A DNA stretch of 64,000 nucleotides from Lasioglossum baleicum (lineage: Eukaryota > Arthropoda > Insecta > Hymenoptera > Halictidae): NCBI RefSeq assembly GCF_051020765.1, contig NW_027469122.1:682001-746000 (forward strand), in the 5' to 3' direction. Below are positions 13,301-27,850 of the stretch, piece after piece. The translations under genes and the position numbers were made by a program. The notes beneath the pieces were generated by a model. The model was not told where the DNA came from. It searched no databases and saw nothing but the letters and a program-made list of their open reading frames with translations. The stretch's first letter is position 1. Each line of letters opens with the position of its first letter.

Positions 13301-13671
13301 GCGTAACGCGTAACGCTTAACGCATAACGCATAACGCATAACGCATAACGCATAACGCATAACGCATAACGCATAACGCATAACGCATAACGCATAACGC
13401 ATAACGCATAACGCATAACGCATAACGCATAACGCATAACGCATAACGCATAACGCATAACGCATAATACATAACGCATAACGCATAACGCATAACGCAT
13501 AACGCATAACGCATAACGCATAACGCATAACGCATAGCGCATAACGCATAACGCATAACGCATAACGCATAACCCATAACGCATAACGCATAACCCATAA
13601 CGCATAACGCATAACGCATAACGCATAACGCATAACGCATAACGCATAATCCATAACGCATAACACATAAC
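13301..13671 (+). repeat. Block B copy 4
   Basis: 3g, 3g, 3t to 7t, 1c, K, 1a with the standard internal 7t,1a, 6g and two 1c. Confidence 0.83.
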
Positions 13672-13979
13672 GCATAACGCATAACGCATAACGCATAACG
13701 CATAACGCATAACGCATAACGCATAACGCATAACGCATAACGCATAACGCATAACGCATAACGCATAACGCATAACGCATAACGCATAACGCATAACGCA
13801 TAACGCATAACGCATAACGCATAACGCATAACGCATAACGCATAACGCATAACGCATAACGCATAACGCATAACGCATAACGCATAACGCATAACGCATA
13901 ACGCATAACGCATAACGCATAACGCATAACGCATAACGCATAACGCATAACGCATAACGCATAACGCATAACGCATAAC

Positions 13980-14210
13980 GCTTAACGAATAACGAATAAC
14001 GCGTAACGCGTAACGCATAACCCATAACGAATAACGCATAACGCATAACGCATAACACATAACGCATAACGCATATCGCATAACGCATAACGCTCAATGA
14101 AAAAGTCATAACGCATAACGCATATCGCATAACCCGTAAAGCACAACGCATAACACATAACGCATAACGCATAACACATAACGCATAACGCCTAACGTAT
14201 AACGCTTAAC
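13980..14210 (+). repeat. Block V plus M copy 10, 3c type
   Basis: V at 13980-14091, M at 14092-14210. 980 bp after copy 9. It starts the first of three related units (14.1, 16.4 and 19.3 kb) that carry the off-phase insertion. Confidence 0.92.
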
Positions 14211-15008
14211 GCATAACGCATAACGCATAACGCATAACGCATAACGCATAACGCATAACGCATAACGCATAACGCATAACGCATAACGCATAACGCATAA
14301 CGCATAACGCATAACGCATAACGCATAACGCATAACGCATAACGCATAACGCATAACGCATAACGCATAACGCATGACGCATGACGCATAACGCATAACG
14401 CATAACGCATAACGCATAACGCATAACGCATAACGCATAACGCATAGCGCATAACTCATAACGCATAACGCATAACGCATAACCCATAACGCATAACGCA
14501 TAACCCATAACGCATAACGCATAACGCATAACGCATAACGCATAACGCATAACGCATAACGCATAACGCATAACGCTTAACGAATAACGCATAACGCATA
14601 ACGCATAACGCATAACGCATAACGCATAACGCATAACGCATAACGCATAACGCATAACGCATAACGCATAACGCATAACGCATAACGCATAACGCATAAC
14701 GCATAACAAATAACGCATATCGCATAACGCATAACGCATAACGCATAACGCATAACGCATAACGCATAACGCATAACGCATAACGCATAACGCATAACGC
14801 ATAACGCATAACGCATAACGCATAACGCATAACGCATAACGCATAACGCATAACGCATAACGCATAACGCATAACGCATAACGCATAACGCATAACGCAT
14901 AACGCATAACGCATAACGCATAACGCATAACGCATAACGCATAACGCATAACGCATAACGCATAACGCATAACGCTTAACGAATAACGCATAACGCATAA
15001 CGCATAAC

Positions 15009-15064
15009 GCATGACGCATGACGCATGACGCATGACGCATGACGCATGACGCATGACGCATGAC
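15009..15064 (+). repeat. 5g run, 8 copies
   Basis: Eight gcatgac heptads after 3t, 2a, K three times. An off-phase extra c follows 84 bp later. Confidence 0.92.
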
Positions 15065-15147
15065 GCATAACGCATAACGCATAACGCATAACGCATAACG
15101 CATAACGCATAACGCATAACGCATAACGCATAACGCATAACGCATAA

Positions 15148-15149
15148 CC
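15148..15149 (+). other. 1-bp insertion (extra c) shifting heptad phase
   Basis: The unit boundary reads aaccgcat instead of aacgcat. First of four such sites. M-to-M spacing across it is 1,317 bp, one more than a multiple of 7. Confidence 0.93.
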
Positions 15150-15408
15150 GCATAACGCATAACGCATAACGCATAACGCATAACGCATAACGCATAACGC
15201 ATAACGCATAACGCATAACGCATAACGCATAACGCATAACGCATAACGCATAACGCATAACGCATAACGCATAACGCATAACGCATAACGCATAACGCAT
15301 AACGCATAACGCATAACGCATAACGCATAACGCATAACCCATAACGAATAACGCATAACGCATAACGCATAACACATAACGCATAACGCATATCGCATAA
15401 CGCATAAC

Positions 15409-15527
15409 GCTCAATGAAAAAGTCATAACGCATAACGCATATCGCATAACCCGTAAAGCACAACGCATAACACATAACGCATAACGCATAACACATAACG
15501 CATAACGCATAACGTATAACGCTTAAC
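15409..15527 (+). repeat. Block M copy 11, K type, short leader
   Basis: Only the last ten leader heptads (1c, 2a, K three times, 1a, K, 6t, K, K) precede it, coming straight from a K run. There is no U and no 4+4 5g cluster. Same state at 18316. Confidence 0.95.
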
Positions 15528-15597
15528 GCATAACGCATAACGCATAACGCATAACGCATAACGCATAACGCATAACGCATAACGCATAACGCATAAC

Positions 15598-15968
15598 GCG
15601 TAACGCGTAACGCTTAACGCATAACGCATAACGCATAACGCATAACGCATAACGCATAACGCATAACGCATAACGCATAACGCATAACGCATAACGCATA
15701 ACGCATAACGCATAACGCATAACGCATAACGCATAACGCATAACGCATAACGCATAATACATAACGCATAACGCATAACGCATAACGCATAACGCATAAC
15801 GCATAACGCATAACGCATAACGCATAACGCATAGCGCATAACGCATAACGCATAACGCATAACGCATAACCCATAACGCATAACGCATAACCCATAACGC
15901 ATAACGCATAACGCATAACGCATAACGCATAACGCATAACGCATAATCCATAACGCATAACACATAAC
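15598..15968 (+). repeat. Block B copy 5
   Basis: 3g, 3g, 3t to 7t, 1c, K, 1a. Confidence 0.83.
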
Positions 15969-16283
15969 GCATAACGCATAACGCATAACGCATAACGCAT
16001 AACGCATAACGCATAACGCATAACGCATAACGCATAACGCATAACGCATAACGCATAACGCATAACGCATAACGCATAACGCATAACGCATAACGCATAA
16101 CGCATAACGCATAACGCATAACGCATAACGCATAACGCATAACGCATAACGCATAACGCATAACGCATAACGCATAACGCATAACGCATAACGCATAACG
16201 CATAACGCATAACGCATAACGCATAACGCATAACGCATAACGCATAACGCATAACGCATAACGCATAACGCATAACGCATAAC

Positions 16284-16514
16284 GCTTAACGAATAACGAA
16301 TAACGCGTAACGCGTAACGCATAACCCATAACGAATAACGCATAACGCATAACGCATAACACATAACGCATAACGCATATCGCATAACGCATAACGCTCA
16401 ATGAAAAAGTCATAACGCATAACGCATATCGCATAACCCGTAAAGCACAACGCATAACACATAACGCATAACGCATAACACATAACGCATAACGCCTAAC
16501 GTATAACGCTTAAC
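16284..16514 (+). repeat. Block V plus M copy 12, 3c type
   Basis: V at 16284-16395, M at 16396-16514. 987 bp after copy 11. Confidence 0.92.
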
Positions 16515-17312
16515 GCATAACGCATAACGCATAACGCATAACGCATAACGCATAACGCATAACGCATAACGCATAACGCATAACGCATAACGCATAACGC
16601 ATAACGCATAACGCATAACGCATAACGCATAACGCATAACGCATAACGCATAACGCATAACGCATAACGCATAACGCATGACGCATGACGCATAACGCAT
16701 AACGCATAACGCATAACGCATAACGCATAACGCATAACGCATAACGCATAGCGCATAACTCATAACGCATAACGCATAACGCATAACCCATAACGCATAA
16801 CGCATAACCCATAACGCATAACGCATAACGCATAACGCATAACGCATAACGCATAACGCATAACGCATAACGCATAACGCTTAACGAATAACGCATAACG
16901 CATAACGCATAACGCATAACGCATAACGCATAACGCATAACGCATAACGCATAACGCATAACGCATAACGCATAACGCATAACGCATAACGCATAACGCA
17001 TAACGCATAACAAATAACGCATATCGCATAACGCATAACGCATAACGCATAACGCATAACGCATAACGCATAACGCATAACGCATAACGCATAACGCATA
17101 ACGCATAACGCATAACGCATAACGCATAACGCATAACGCATAACGCATAACGCATAACGCATAACGCATAACGCATAACGCATAACGCATAACGCATAAC
17201 GCATAACGCATAACGCATAACGCATAACGCATAACGCATAACGCATAACGCATAACGCATAACGCATAACGCATAACGCTTAACGAATAACGCATAACGC
17301 ATAACGCATAAC

Positions 17313-17368
17313 GCATGACGCATGACGCATGACGCATGACGCATGACGCATGACGCATGACGCATGAC
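17313..17368 (+). repeat. 5g run, 8 copies
   Basis: First member of the 610-bp duplicate pair. Confidence 0.92.
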
Positions 17369-17451
17369 GCATAACGCATAACGCATAACGCATAACGCAT
17401 AACGCATAACGCATAACGCATAACGCATAACGCATAACGCATAACGCATAA

Positions 17452-17453
17452 CC
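17452..17453 (+). other. 1-bp insertion, second copy
   Basis: Same aaccgcat context, again 84 bp after an eight-copy 5g run. Confidence 0.93.
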
Positions 17454-17922
17454 GCATAACGCATAACGCATAACGCATAACGCATAACGCATAACGCATA
17501 ACGCATAACGCATAACGCATAACGCATAACGCATAACGCATAACGCATAACGCATAACGCATAACGCATAACGCATAACGCATAACGCATAACGCATAAC
17601 GCATAACGCATAACGCATAACGCATAACGCATAACGCATAACGCATAACGCATAACGCATAACGCATAACGCATAACGCATAACGCATAACGCATAACGC
17701 ATAACGCATAACGCATAACGCATAACGCATAACGCATAACGCATAACGCATAACGCATAACGCATAACGCATAACGCATAACGCATAACGCATAACGCAT
17801 AACGCATAACGCATAACGCATAACGCATAACGCATAACGCATAACGCATAACGCATAACGCATAACGCATAACGCATAACGCATAACGCTTAACGAATAA
17901 CGCATAACGCATAACGCATAAC

Positions 17923-17978
17923 GCATGACGCATGACGCATGACGCATGACGCATGACGCATGACGCATGACGCATGAC
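17923..17978 (+). repeat. 5g run, 8 copies
   Basis: Second member of the 610-bp duplicate pair. Confidence 0.92.
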
Positions 17979-18061
17979 GCATAACGCATAACGCATAACG
18001 CATAACGCATAACGCATAACGCATAACGCATAACGCATAACGCATAACGCATAACGCATAA

Positions 18062-18063
18062 CC
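18062..18063 (+). other. 1-bp insertion, third copy
   Basis: 610 bp after the second. Together they make the M-to-M interval 1,920 bp, two more than a multiple of 7. Confidence 0.93.
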
Positions 18064-18315
18064 GCATAACGCATAACGCATAACGCATAACGCATAACGC
18101 ATAACGCATAACGCATAACGCATAACGCATAACGCATAACGCATAACGCATAACGCATAACGCATAACGCATAACGCATAACGCATAACGCATAACGCAT
18201 AACGCATAACGCATAACGCATAACGCATAACGCATAACGCATAACCCATAACGAATAACGCATAACGCATAACGCATAACACATAACGCATAACGCATAT
18301 CGCATAACGCATAAC

Positions 18316-18434
18316 GCTCAATGAAAAAGTCATAACGCATAACGCATATCGCATAACCCGTAAAGCACAACGCATAACACATAACGCATAACGCATAACA
18401 CATAACGCATAACGCATAACGTATAACGCTTAAC
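18316..18434 (+). repeat. Block M copy 13, K type, short leader
   Basis: Leader begins at the 1c near 18244 with no U, as for the copy at 15409. Confidence 0.95.
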
Positions 18435-18504
18435 GCATAACGCATAACGCATAACGCATAACGCATAACGCATAACGCATAACGCATAACGCATAACGCA
18501 TAAC

Positions 18505-18868
18505 GCGTAACGCGTAACGCTTAACGCATAACGCATAACGCATAACGCATAACGCATAACGCATAACGCATAACGCATAACGCATAACGCATAACGCATA
18601 ACGCATAACGCATAACGCATAACGCATAACGCATAACGCATAACGCATAACGCATAACGCATAATACATAACGCATAACGCATAACGCATAACGCATAAC
18701 GCATAACGCATAACGCATAACGCATAACGCATAGCGCATAACGCATAACGCATAACGCATAACGCATAACCCATAACGCATAACGCATAACCCATAACGC
18801 ATAACGCATAACGCATAACGCATAACGCATAACGCATAACGCATAATCCATAACGCATAACACATAAC
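18505..18868 (+). repeat. Block B copy 6
   Basis: 3g, 3g, 3t to 7t, 1c, K, 1a. Confidence 0.83.
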
Positions 18869-19183
18869 GCATAACGCATAACGCATAACGCATAACGCAT
18901 AACGCATAACGCATAACGCATAACGCATAACGCATAACGCATAACGCATAACGCATAACGCATAACGCATAACGCATAACGCATAACGCATAACGCATAA
19001 CGCATAACGCATAACGCATAACGCATAACGCATAACGCATAACGCATAACGCATAACGCATAACGCATAACGCATAACGCATAACGCATAACGCATAACG
19101 CATAACGCATAACGCATAACGCATAACGCATAACGCATAACGCATAACGCATAACGCATAACGCATAACGCATAACGCATAAC

Positions 19184-19414
19184 GCTTAACGAATAACGAA
19201 TAACGCGTAACGCGTAACGCATAACCCATAACGAATAACGCATAACGCATAACGCATAACACATAACGCATAACGCATATCGCATAACGCATAACGCTCA
19301 ATGAAAAAGTCATAACGCATAACGCATATCGCATAACCCGTAAAGCACAACGCATAACACATAACGCATAACGCATAACACATAACGCATAACGCCTAAC
19401 GTATAACGCTTAAC
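19184..19414 (+). repeat. Block V plus M copy 14, 3c type
   Basis: V at 19184-19295, M at 19296-19414. 980 bp after copy 13. Confidence 0.92.
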
Positions 19415-20212
19415 GCATAACGCATAACGCATAACGCATAACGCATAACGCATAACGCATAACGCATAACGCATAACGCATAACGCATAACGCATAACGC
19501 ATAACGCATAACGCATAACGCATAACGCATAACGCATAACGCATAACGCATAACGCATAACGCATAACGCATAACGCATGACGCATGACGCATAACGCAT
19601 AACGCATAACGCATAACGCATAACGCATAACGCATAACGCATAACGCATAGCGCATAACTCATAACGCATAACGCATAACGCATAACCCATAACGCATAA
19701 CGCATAACCCATAACGCATAACGCATAACGCATAACGCATAACGCATAACGCATAACGCATAACGCATAACGCATAACGCTTAACGAATAACGCATAACG
19801 CATAACGCATAACGCATAACGCATAACGCATAACGCATAACGCATAACGCATAACGCATAACGCATAACGCATAACGCATAACGCATAACGCATAACGCA
19901 TAACGCATAACGCATAACAAATAACGCATATCGCATAACGCATAACGCATAACGCATAACGCATAACGCATAACGCATAACGCATAACGCATAACGCATA
20001 ACGCATAACGCATAACGCATAACGCATAACGCATAACGCATAACGCATAACGCATAACGCATAACGCATAACGCATAACGCATAACGCATAACGCATAAC
20101 GCATAACGCATAACGCATAACGCATAACGCATAACGCATAACGCATAACGCATAACGCATAACGCATAACGCATAACGCTTAACGAATAACGCATAACGC
20201 ATAACGCATAAC

Positions 20213-20268
20213 GCATGACGCATGACGCATGACGCATGACGCATGACGCATGACGCATGACGCATGAC
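20213..20268 (+). repeat. 5g run, 8 copies
   Basis: Precedes the fourth off-phase insertion by 84 bp. Confidence 0.92.
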
Positions 20269-20351
20269 GCATAACGCATAACGCATAACGCATAACGCAT
20301 AACGCATAACGCATAACGCATAACGCATAACGCATAACGCATAACGCATAA

Positions 20352-20353
20352 CC
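20352..20353 (+). other. 1-bp insertion, fourth copy
   Basis: Last phase change in the window. Beyond it the array stays in a single phase to base 64000. Confidence 0.93.
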
Positions 20354-20983
20354 GCATAACGCATAACGCATAACGCATAACGCATAACGCATAACGCATA
20401 ACGCATAACGCATAACGCATAACGCATAACGCATAACGCATAACGCATAACGCATAACGCATAACGCATAACGCATAACGCATAACGCATAACGCATAAC
20501 GCATAACGCATAACGCATAACGCATAACGCATAACGCATAACGCATAACGCATAACGCATAACGCATAACGCATAACGCATAACGCATAACGCATAACGC
20601 ATAACGCATAACGCATAACGCATAACGCATAACGCATAACGCATAACGCATAACGCATAACGCATAACGCATAACGCATAACGCATAACGCATAACGCAT
20701 AACGCATAACGCATAACGCATAACGCATAACGCATAACGCATAACGCATAACGCATAACGCATAACGCATAACGCATAACGCATAACGCATAACGCATAA
20801 CGCATAACGCATAACGCATAACGCATAACGCATAACGCATAACGCATAACGCATAACGCATAACGCATAACGCATAACGCATAACGCATAACGCATAACG
20901 CATAACGCATAACGCATAACGCATAACGCATAACGCATAACGCATAACGCATAACGCATAACGCATAACGCATAACGCATAAC
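20354..20983 (+). repeat. Longest pure K run seen, about 90 heptads
   Basis: 630 bp without a variant, from the extra c to the 3t at 20984. Confidence 0.8.
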
Positions 20984-21963
20984 GCTTAACGAATAACGCA
21001 TAACGCATAACGCATAACGCATAACGCTTAACGCATAACGCATAACGCATAACGCTTAACGAATAACGCATAACGCATAACGCATAACGCATAACGCATA
21101 ACGCATGACGCATGACGCATGACGCATGACGCATAACGCATAACGCATGACGCATGACGCATGACGCATGACGCATAACGCATAACGCATAACGCATAAC
21201 GCATAACGCATAACGAATAACGCATATCGCATAACGCATAACGCATAACGCATAACGCATAACGCATAACGCATAACGCATAACGCATAACCCATAACGC
21301 ATAACGCATAACGCATAACCCATAACGAATAACGCATAACGCATAACGCATAACGCATAACGCATAACGCATAACGCATAACGCATAACGCATAACGCAT
21401 AACGCATAACGCATAACGCATAACGCATAACGCATAACGCATAACGCATAACGCATAACGCATAACGCATAACGCATAACGCATAACGCATAACGCATAA
21501 CGCATAACGCATAACGCATAACGCATAACGCATAACGCATAACGCATAACGCATAACGCTTAACGAATAACGCATAACGCATAACGCATAACGCATAACG
21601 CATAACGCATAACGCATAACGCATAACGCTTAACGAATAACGCATAACGCATAACGCATAACGCATAACGCATAACGCATGACGCATGACGCATGACGCA
21701 TGACGCATAACGCATAACGCATGACGCATGACGCATGACGCATGACGCATAACGCATAACGCATAACGCATAACGCATAACGCATAACGAATAACGCATA
21801 TCGCATAACGCATAACGCATAACGCATAACGCATAACGCATAACGCATAACGCATAACGCATAACCCATAACGCATAACGCATAACGCATAACCCATAAC
21901 GAATAACGCATAACGCATAACGCATAACACATAACGCATAACGCATATCGCATAACGCATAAC

Positions 21964-22082
21964 GCTCAATGAAAAAGTCATAACGCATAACGCATATCGC
22001 ATAACCCGTAAAGCACAACGCATAACACATAACGCATAACGCATAACACATAACGCATAACGCATAACGTATAACGCTTAAC
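21964..22082 (+). repeat. Block M copy 15, K type
   Basis: Leader from 3t at 21628 with 5g 4+4 but no U. A second leader just upstream (3t at 21054, 5g 4+4, 1c, 1c, 2a) breaks off near 21330 into pure K without an M. The same pair of leaders recurs before M at 62991. Confidence 0.95.
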
Positions 22083-22243
22083 GCATAACGCATAACGCAT
22101 AACGCATAACGCATAACGCATAACGCATAACGCATAACGCATAACGCATAACGCATAACGCATAACGCATAACGCATAACGCATAACGCATAACGCATAA
22201 CGCATAACGCATAACGCATAACGCATAACGCATAACGCATAAC

Positions 22244-22320
22244 GCTTAACGAATAACGAATAACGCATAACGCATAACGCATAACGCGTAACGCGTAACG
22301 CGTAACGCATAACGCGTAAC
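22244..22320 (+). repeat. Block U, copy 6 (single 5g cluster)
   Basis: Followed by four 5g and a long K run to 22776. Counterpart at 63250. Confidence 0.88.
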
Positions 22321-23139
22321 GCATAACGCATAACGCATAACGCATAACGCTTAACGAATAACGCATAACGCATAACGCATAACGCATAACGCATAACGCA
22401 TGACGCATGACGCATGACGCATGACGCATAACGCATAACGCATAACGCATAACGCATAACGCATAACGCATAACGCATAACGCATAACGCATAACGCATA
22501 ACGCATAACGCATAACGCATAACGCATAACGCATAACGCATAACGCATAACGCATAACGCATAACGCATAACGCATAACGCATAACGCATAACGCATAAC
22601 GCATAACGCATAACGCATAACGCATAACGCATAACGCATAACGCATAACGCATAACGCATAACGCATAACGCATAACGCATAACGCATAACGCATAACGC
22701 ATAACGCATAACGCATAACGCATAACGCATAACGCATAACGCATAACGCATAACGCATAACGCATAACGCATAACGCTTAACGAATAACGCATAACGCAT
22801 AACGCATAACGCATAACGCTTAACGAATAACGCATAACGCATAACGCATAACGCATAACGCATAACGCATAACGCATAACGCATAACGCATAACGCATAA
22901 CGCATAACGCATAACGCATAACGCATAACGCATAACGCATAACGCATAACGCATAACGCATAACGCATAACGCATAACGCATAACGCATAACGCATAACG
23001 CATAACGCATAACGCATAACGCATAACGCATAACGCATAACGCATAACGCATAACGCATAACGCATAACGCATAACGCATAACGCATAACGCATAACGCA
23101 TAACGCGTAACGCATAACGCATAACGCATAACGCATAAC

Positions 23140-23314
23140 GCTTAACGAATAACGAATAACGCATAACGCATAACGCATAACGCGTAACGCGTAACGCGTA
23201 ACGCATAACGCGTAACGCATAACGCATATCGCATAACCCGTAAAGCACAACGCATAACACATAACGCATAACGCATAACACATAACGCATAACGCATAAC
23301 GTATAACGCTTAAC
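23140..23314 (+). repeat. Block U copy 7 joined directly to a truncated M
   Basis: U (23140-23216) ends in 3g and the next heptads are K, 6t, K, ccgtaaa, 4c and the rest of a K-type M (23217-23314). The three M heptads gctcaat, gaaaaag and 1t are missing, and so is the usual leader of about 400 bp. This is a clean in-phase recombination or deletion junction. Confidence 0.9.
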
Positions 23315-23475
23315 GCATAACGCATAACGCATAACGCATAACGCATAACGCATAACGCATAACGCATAACGCATAACGCATAACGCATAACGCATAACGC
23401 ATAACGCATAACGCATAACGCATAACGCATAACGCATAACGCATAACGCATAACGCATAACGCATAACGCATAAC

Positions 23476-23552
23476 GCTTAACGAATAACGAATAACGCAT
23501 AACGCATAACGCATAACGCGTAACGCGTAACGCGTAACGCATAACGCGTAAC
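23476..23552 (+). repeat. Block U, copy 8 (single 5g cluster)
   Basis: 336 bp after copy 7. Followed by four 5g and a long K run to about 24023. Confidence 0.88.
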
Positions 23553-24385
23553 GCATAACGCATAACGCATAACGCATAACGCTTAACGAATAACGCATAA
23601 CGCATAACGCATAACGCATAACGCATAACGCATGACGCATGACGCATGACGCATGACGCATAACGCATAACGCATAACGCATAACGCATAACGCATAACG
23701 CATAACGCATAACGCATAACGCATAACGCATAACGCATAACGCATAACGCATAACGCATAACGCATAACGCATAACGCATAACGCATAACGCATAACGCA
23801 TAACGCATAACGCATAACGCATAACGCATAACGCATAACGCATAACGCATAACGCATAACGCATAACGCATAACGCATAACGCATAACGCATAACGCATA
23901 ACGCATAACGCATAACGCATAACGCATAACGCATAACGCATAACGCATAACGCATAACGCATAACGCATAACGCATAACGCATAACGCATAACGCATAAC
24001 GCATAACGCATAACGCATAACGCTTAACGAATAACGCATAACGCATAACGCATAACGCATAACGCTTAACGAATAACGCATAACGCATAACGCATAACGC
24101 ATAACGCATAACGCATAACGCATAACGCATAACGCATAACGCATAACGCATAACGCATAACGCATAACGCATAACGCATAACGCATAACGCATAACGCAT
24201 AACGCATAACGCATAACGCATAACGCATAACGCATAACGCATAACGCATAACGCATAACGCATAACGCATAACGCATAACGCATAACGCATAACGCATAA
24301 CGCATAACGCATAACGCATAACGCATAACGCATAACGCATAACGCATAACGCGTAACGCATAACGCATAACGCATAACGCATAAC

Positions 24386-24462
24386 GCTTAACGAATAACG
24401 AATAACGCATAACGCATAACGCATAACGCGTAACGCGTAACGCGTAACGCATAACGCGTAAC
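24386..24462 (+). repeat. Block U, copy 9 (4+4)
   Basis: 441 bp before M. Start of a segment with a counterpart at 55858. Confidence 0.9.
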
Positions 24463-24826
24463 GCATAACGCATAACGCATAACGCATAACGCTTAACGAA
24501 TAACGCATAACGCATAACGCATAACGCATAACGCATAACGCATGACGCATGACGCATGACGCATGACGCATAACGCATAACGCATGACGCATGACGCATG
24601 ACGCATGACGCATAACGCATAACGCATAACGCATAACGCATAACGCATAACGAATAACGCATATCGCATAACGCATAACGCATAACGCATAACGCATAAC
24701 GCATAACGCATAACGCATAACGCATAACCCATAACGCATAACGCATAACGCATAACCCATAACGAATAACGCATAACGCATAACGCATAACACATAACGC
24801 ATAACGCATATCGCATAACGCATAAC

Positions 24827-24945
24827 GCTCAATGAAAAAGTCATAACGCATAACGCATATCGCATAACCCGTAAAGCACAACGCATAACACATAACGCAT
24901 AACGCATAACACATAACGCATAACGCATAACGTATAACGCTTAAC
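24827..24945 (+). repeat. Block M copy 16, K type
   Basis: Last M before a 9,646-bp interval (1,378 heptads) without any M. Confidence 0.95.
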
Positions 24946-25001
24946 GCATAACGCATAACGCATAACGCATAACGCATAACGCATAACGCATAACGCATAA
25001 C

Positions 25002-25372
25002 GCGTAACGCGTAACGCTTAACGCATAACGCATAACGCATAACGCATAACGCATAACGCATAACGCATAACGCATAACGCATAACGCATAACGCATAACG
25101 CATAACGCATAACGCATAACGCATAACGCATAACGCATAACGCATAACGCATAATACATAACGCATAACGCATAACGCATAACGCATAACGCATAACGCA
25201 TAACGCATAACGCATAACGCATAACGCATAACGCATAGCGCATAACGCATAACGCATAACGCATAACGCATAACCCATAACGCATAACGCATAACCCATA
25301 ACGCATAACGCATAACGCATAACGCATAACGCATAACGCATAACGCATAATCCATAACGCATAACACATAAC
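25002..25372 (+). repeat. Block B copy 7
   Basis: 3g, 3g, 3t to 7t, 1c, K, 1a. Confidence 0.83.
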
Positions 25373-25680
25373 GCATAACGCATAACGCATAACGCATAAC
25401 GCATAACGCATAACGCATAACGCATAACGCATAACGCATAACGCATAACGCATAACGCATAACGCATAACGCATAACGCATAACGCATAACGCATAACGC
25501 ATAACGCATAACGCATAACGCATAACGCATAACGCATAACGCATAACGCATAACGCATAACGCATAACGCATAACGCATAACGCATAACGCATAACGCAT
25601 AACGCATAACGCATAACGCATAACGCATAACGCATAACGCATAACGCATAACGCATAACGCATAACGCATAACGCATAAC

Positions 25681-25729
25681 GCTTAACGAATAACGAATAA
25701 CGCGTAACGCGTAACGCATAACGCGTAAC
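25681..25729 (+). repeat. Short U variant
   Basis: 3t, 2a, 2a, 3g, 3g, K, 3g, followed by a 5g 4+4 leader that leads into partial B blocks instead of an M. Confidence 0.85.
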
Positions 25730-26870
25730 GCATAACGCATAACGCATAACGCATAACGCTTAACGAATAACGCATAACGCATAACGCATAACGCATAACG
25801 CATAACGCATGACGCATGACGCATGACGCATGACGCATAACGCATAACGCATGACGCATGACGCATGACGCATGACGCATAACGCATAACGCATAACGCA
25901 TAACGCATAACGCATAACGCATAACGAATAACGCATATCGCATAACGCATAACGCATAACGCATAACGCATAACGCGTAACGCGTAACGCTTAACGCATA
26001 ACGCATAACGCATAACGCATAACGCATAACGCATAACGCATAACGCATAACGCATAACGCATAACGCATAACGCATAACGCATAACGCATAACGCATAAC
26101 GCATAACGCATAACGCATAATACATAACGCATAACGCATAACGCATAACGCATAACGCATATCGCATAACGCATAACGCATAACGCATAACGCATAACGC
26201 GTAACGCGTAACGCTTAACGCATAACGCATAACGCATAACGCATAACGCATAACGCATAACGCATAACGCATAACGCATAACGCATAACGCATAACGCAT
26301 AACGCATAACGCATAACGCATAACGCATAACGCATAATACATAACGCATAACGCATAACGCATAACGCATAACGCATAACGCATAACGCATAACGCATAA
26401 CGCATAACGCATAACGCATAACGCATAACGCATAACGCATAACGCATAGCGCATAACGCATAACGCATAACGCATAACGCATAACCCATAACGCATAACG
26501 CATAACCCATAACGCATAACGCATAACGCATAACGCATAACGCATAACGCATAACGCATAACGCATAACGCATAACGCTTAACGAATAACGCATAACGCA
26601 TAACGCATAACGCATAACGCATAACGCATAACGCATAACGCATAACGCATAACGCATAACGCATAACGAATGACGCATATCGCATAACGCATAACGCTTA
26701 ACGAATAACGCATAACGCATAACGCATAACGCATAACGCATAACGCATAACGCATAACGGATAACGCATAACGGATAACGCATGACGCATAACGCATAAC
26801 GCATAACGCATAACGCATAACGCATAACGCATAACGCATAACGCATAACGCATAACGCATAACGCATAAC

Positions 26871-26891
26871 GCAGAACGCAGAACGCAGAAC
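26871..26891 (+). repeat. 4g run, 3 copies
   Basis: Three gcagaac heptads in a K run, after 2g, K, 2g, 5g. 4g is found only in this domain. Confidence 0.92.
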
Positions 26892-27850
26892 GCATAACGC
26901 ATAACGCATAACGCATAACGCATAACGCATAACGCATAACGCATAACGCATAACGCATAACGCATAACGCATAACGCATAACGCATAACGCATAACGCAT
27001 AACGCATAACGCATAACGCATAACGCATAACGCATAACGCATAACGCATAACGCATAACGCATAACGCATAACGCATAACGCATAACGCATAACGCATAA
27101 CGCATAACGCATAACGCATAACGCATAACGCATAACGCATAACGCATAACGCATAACGCATAACGCATAACGCATAACGCATAACGCATAACGCATAACG
27201 CATAACGCATAACGCATAACGCATAACCCATAACGCATAACGCATAACCCATAACGCATAACGCATAACGCATAACGCATAACGCATAACGCATAACGCA
27301 TAATCCATAACGCATAACACATAACGCATAACGCATAACGCATAACGCATAACGCATAACGCATAACGCATAACGCATAACGCATAACGCATAACGCATA
27401 ACGCATAACGCATAACGCAAAACGCATAACGCATAACGCATAACGCATAACGCATAACGCATAACGCATAACGCATAACGCATAACGCATAACGCATAAC
27501 GCATAACGCATAACGCATAACGCATAACGCATAACGCATAACGCATAACGCATAACGCATAACGCATAACGCATAACGCATAACGCATAACGCATAACGC
27601 ATAACGCATAACGCATAACGCATAACGCATAACGCATAACGCATAACGCATAACGCATAACGCATAACGCTTAACGAATAACGAATAACGCATAACGCAT
27701 AACGCATAACGCATAACGCATAACGCGTAACGCGTAACGCATAACGCATAACGCATAACGCTTAACGAATAACGCATAACGCATAACGCATAACGCATAA
27801 CGCATAACGCATAACGCATGACGCATGACGCATGACGCATGACGCATAAC

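Larger units (their letters stand above)
17280..18499 (+). repeat. 610-bp direct segmental duplication (approximate limits)
   Basis: 3t,2a, the eight-copy 5g run and the off-phase extra c occur twice at a constant offset of 610 bp (5g at 17313 and 17923, extra c at 17452 and 18062). 610 is 87 heptads plus one base, as expected if the unit includes the insertion. The duplication follows the insertion and is recent. Exact breakpoints cannot be placed inside pure K. Confidence 0.85.
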
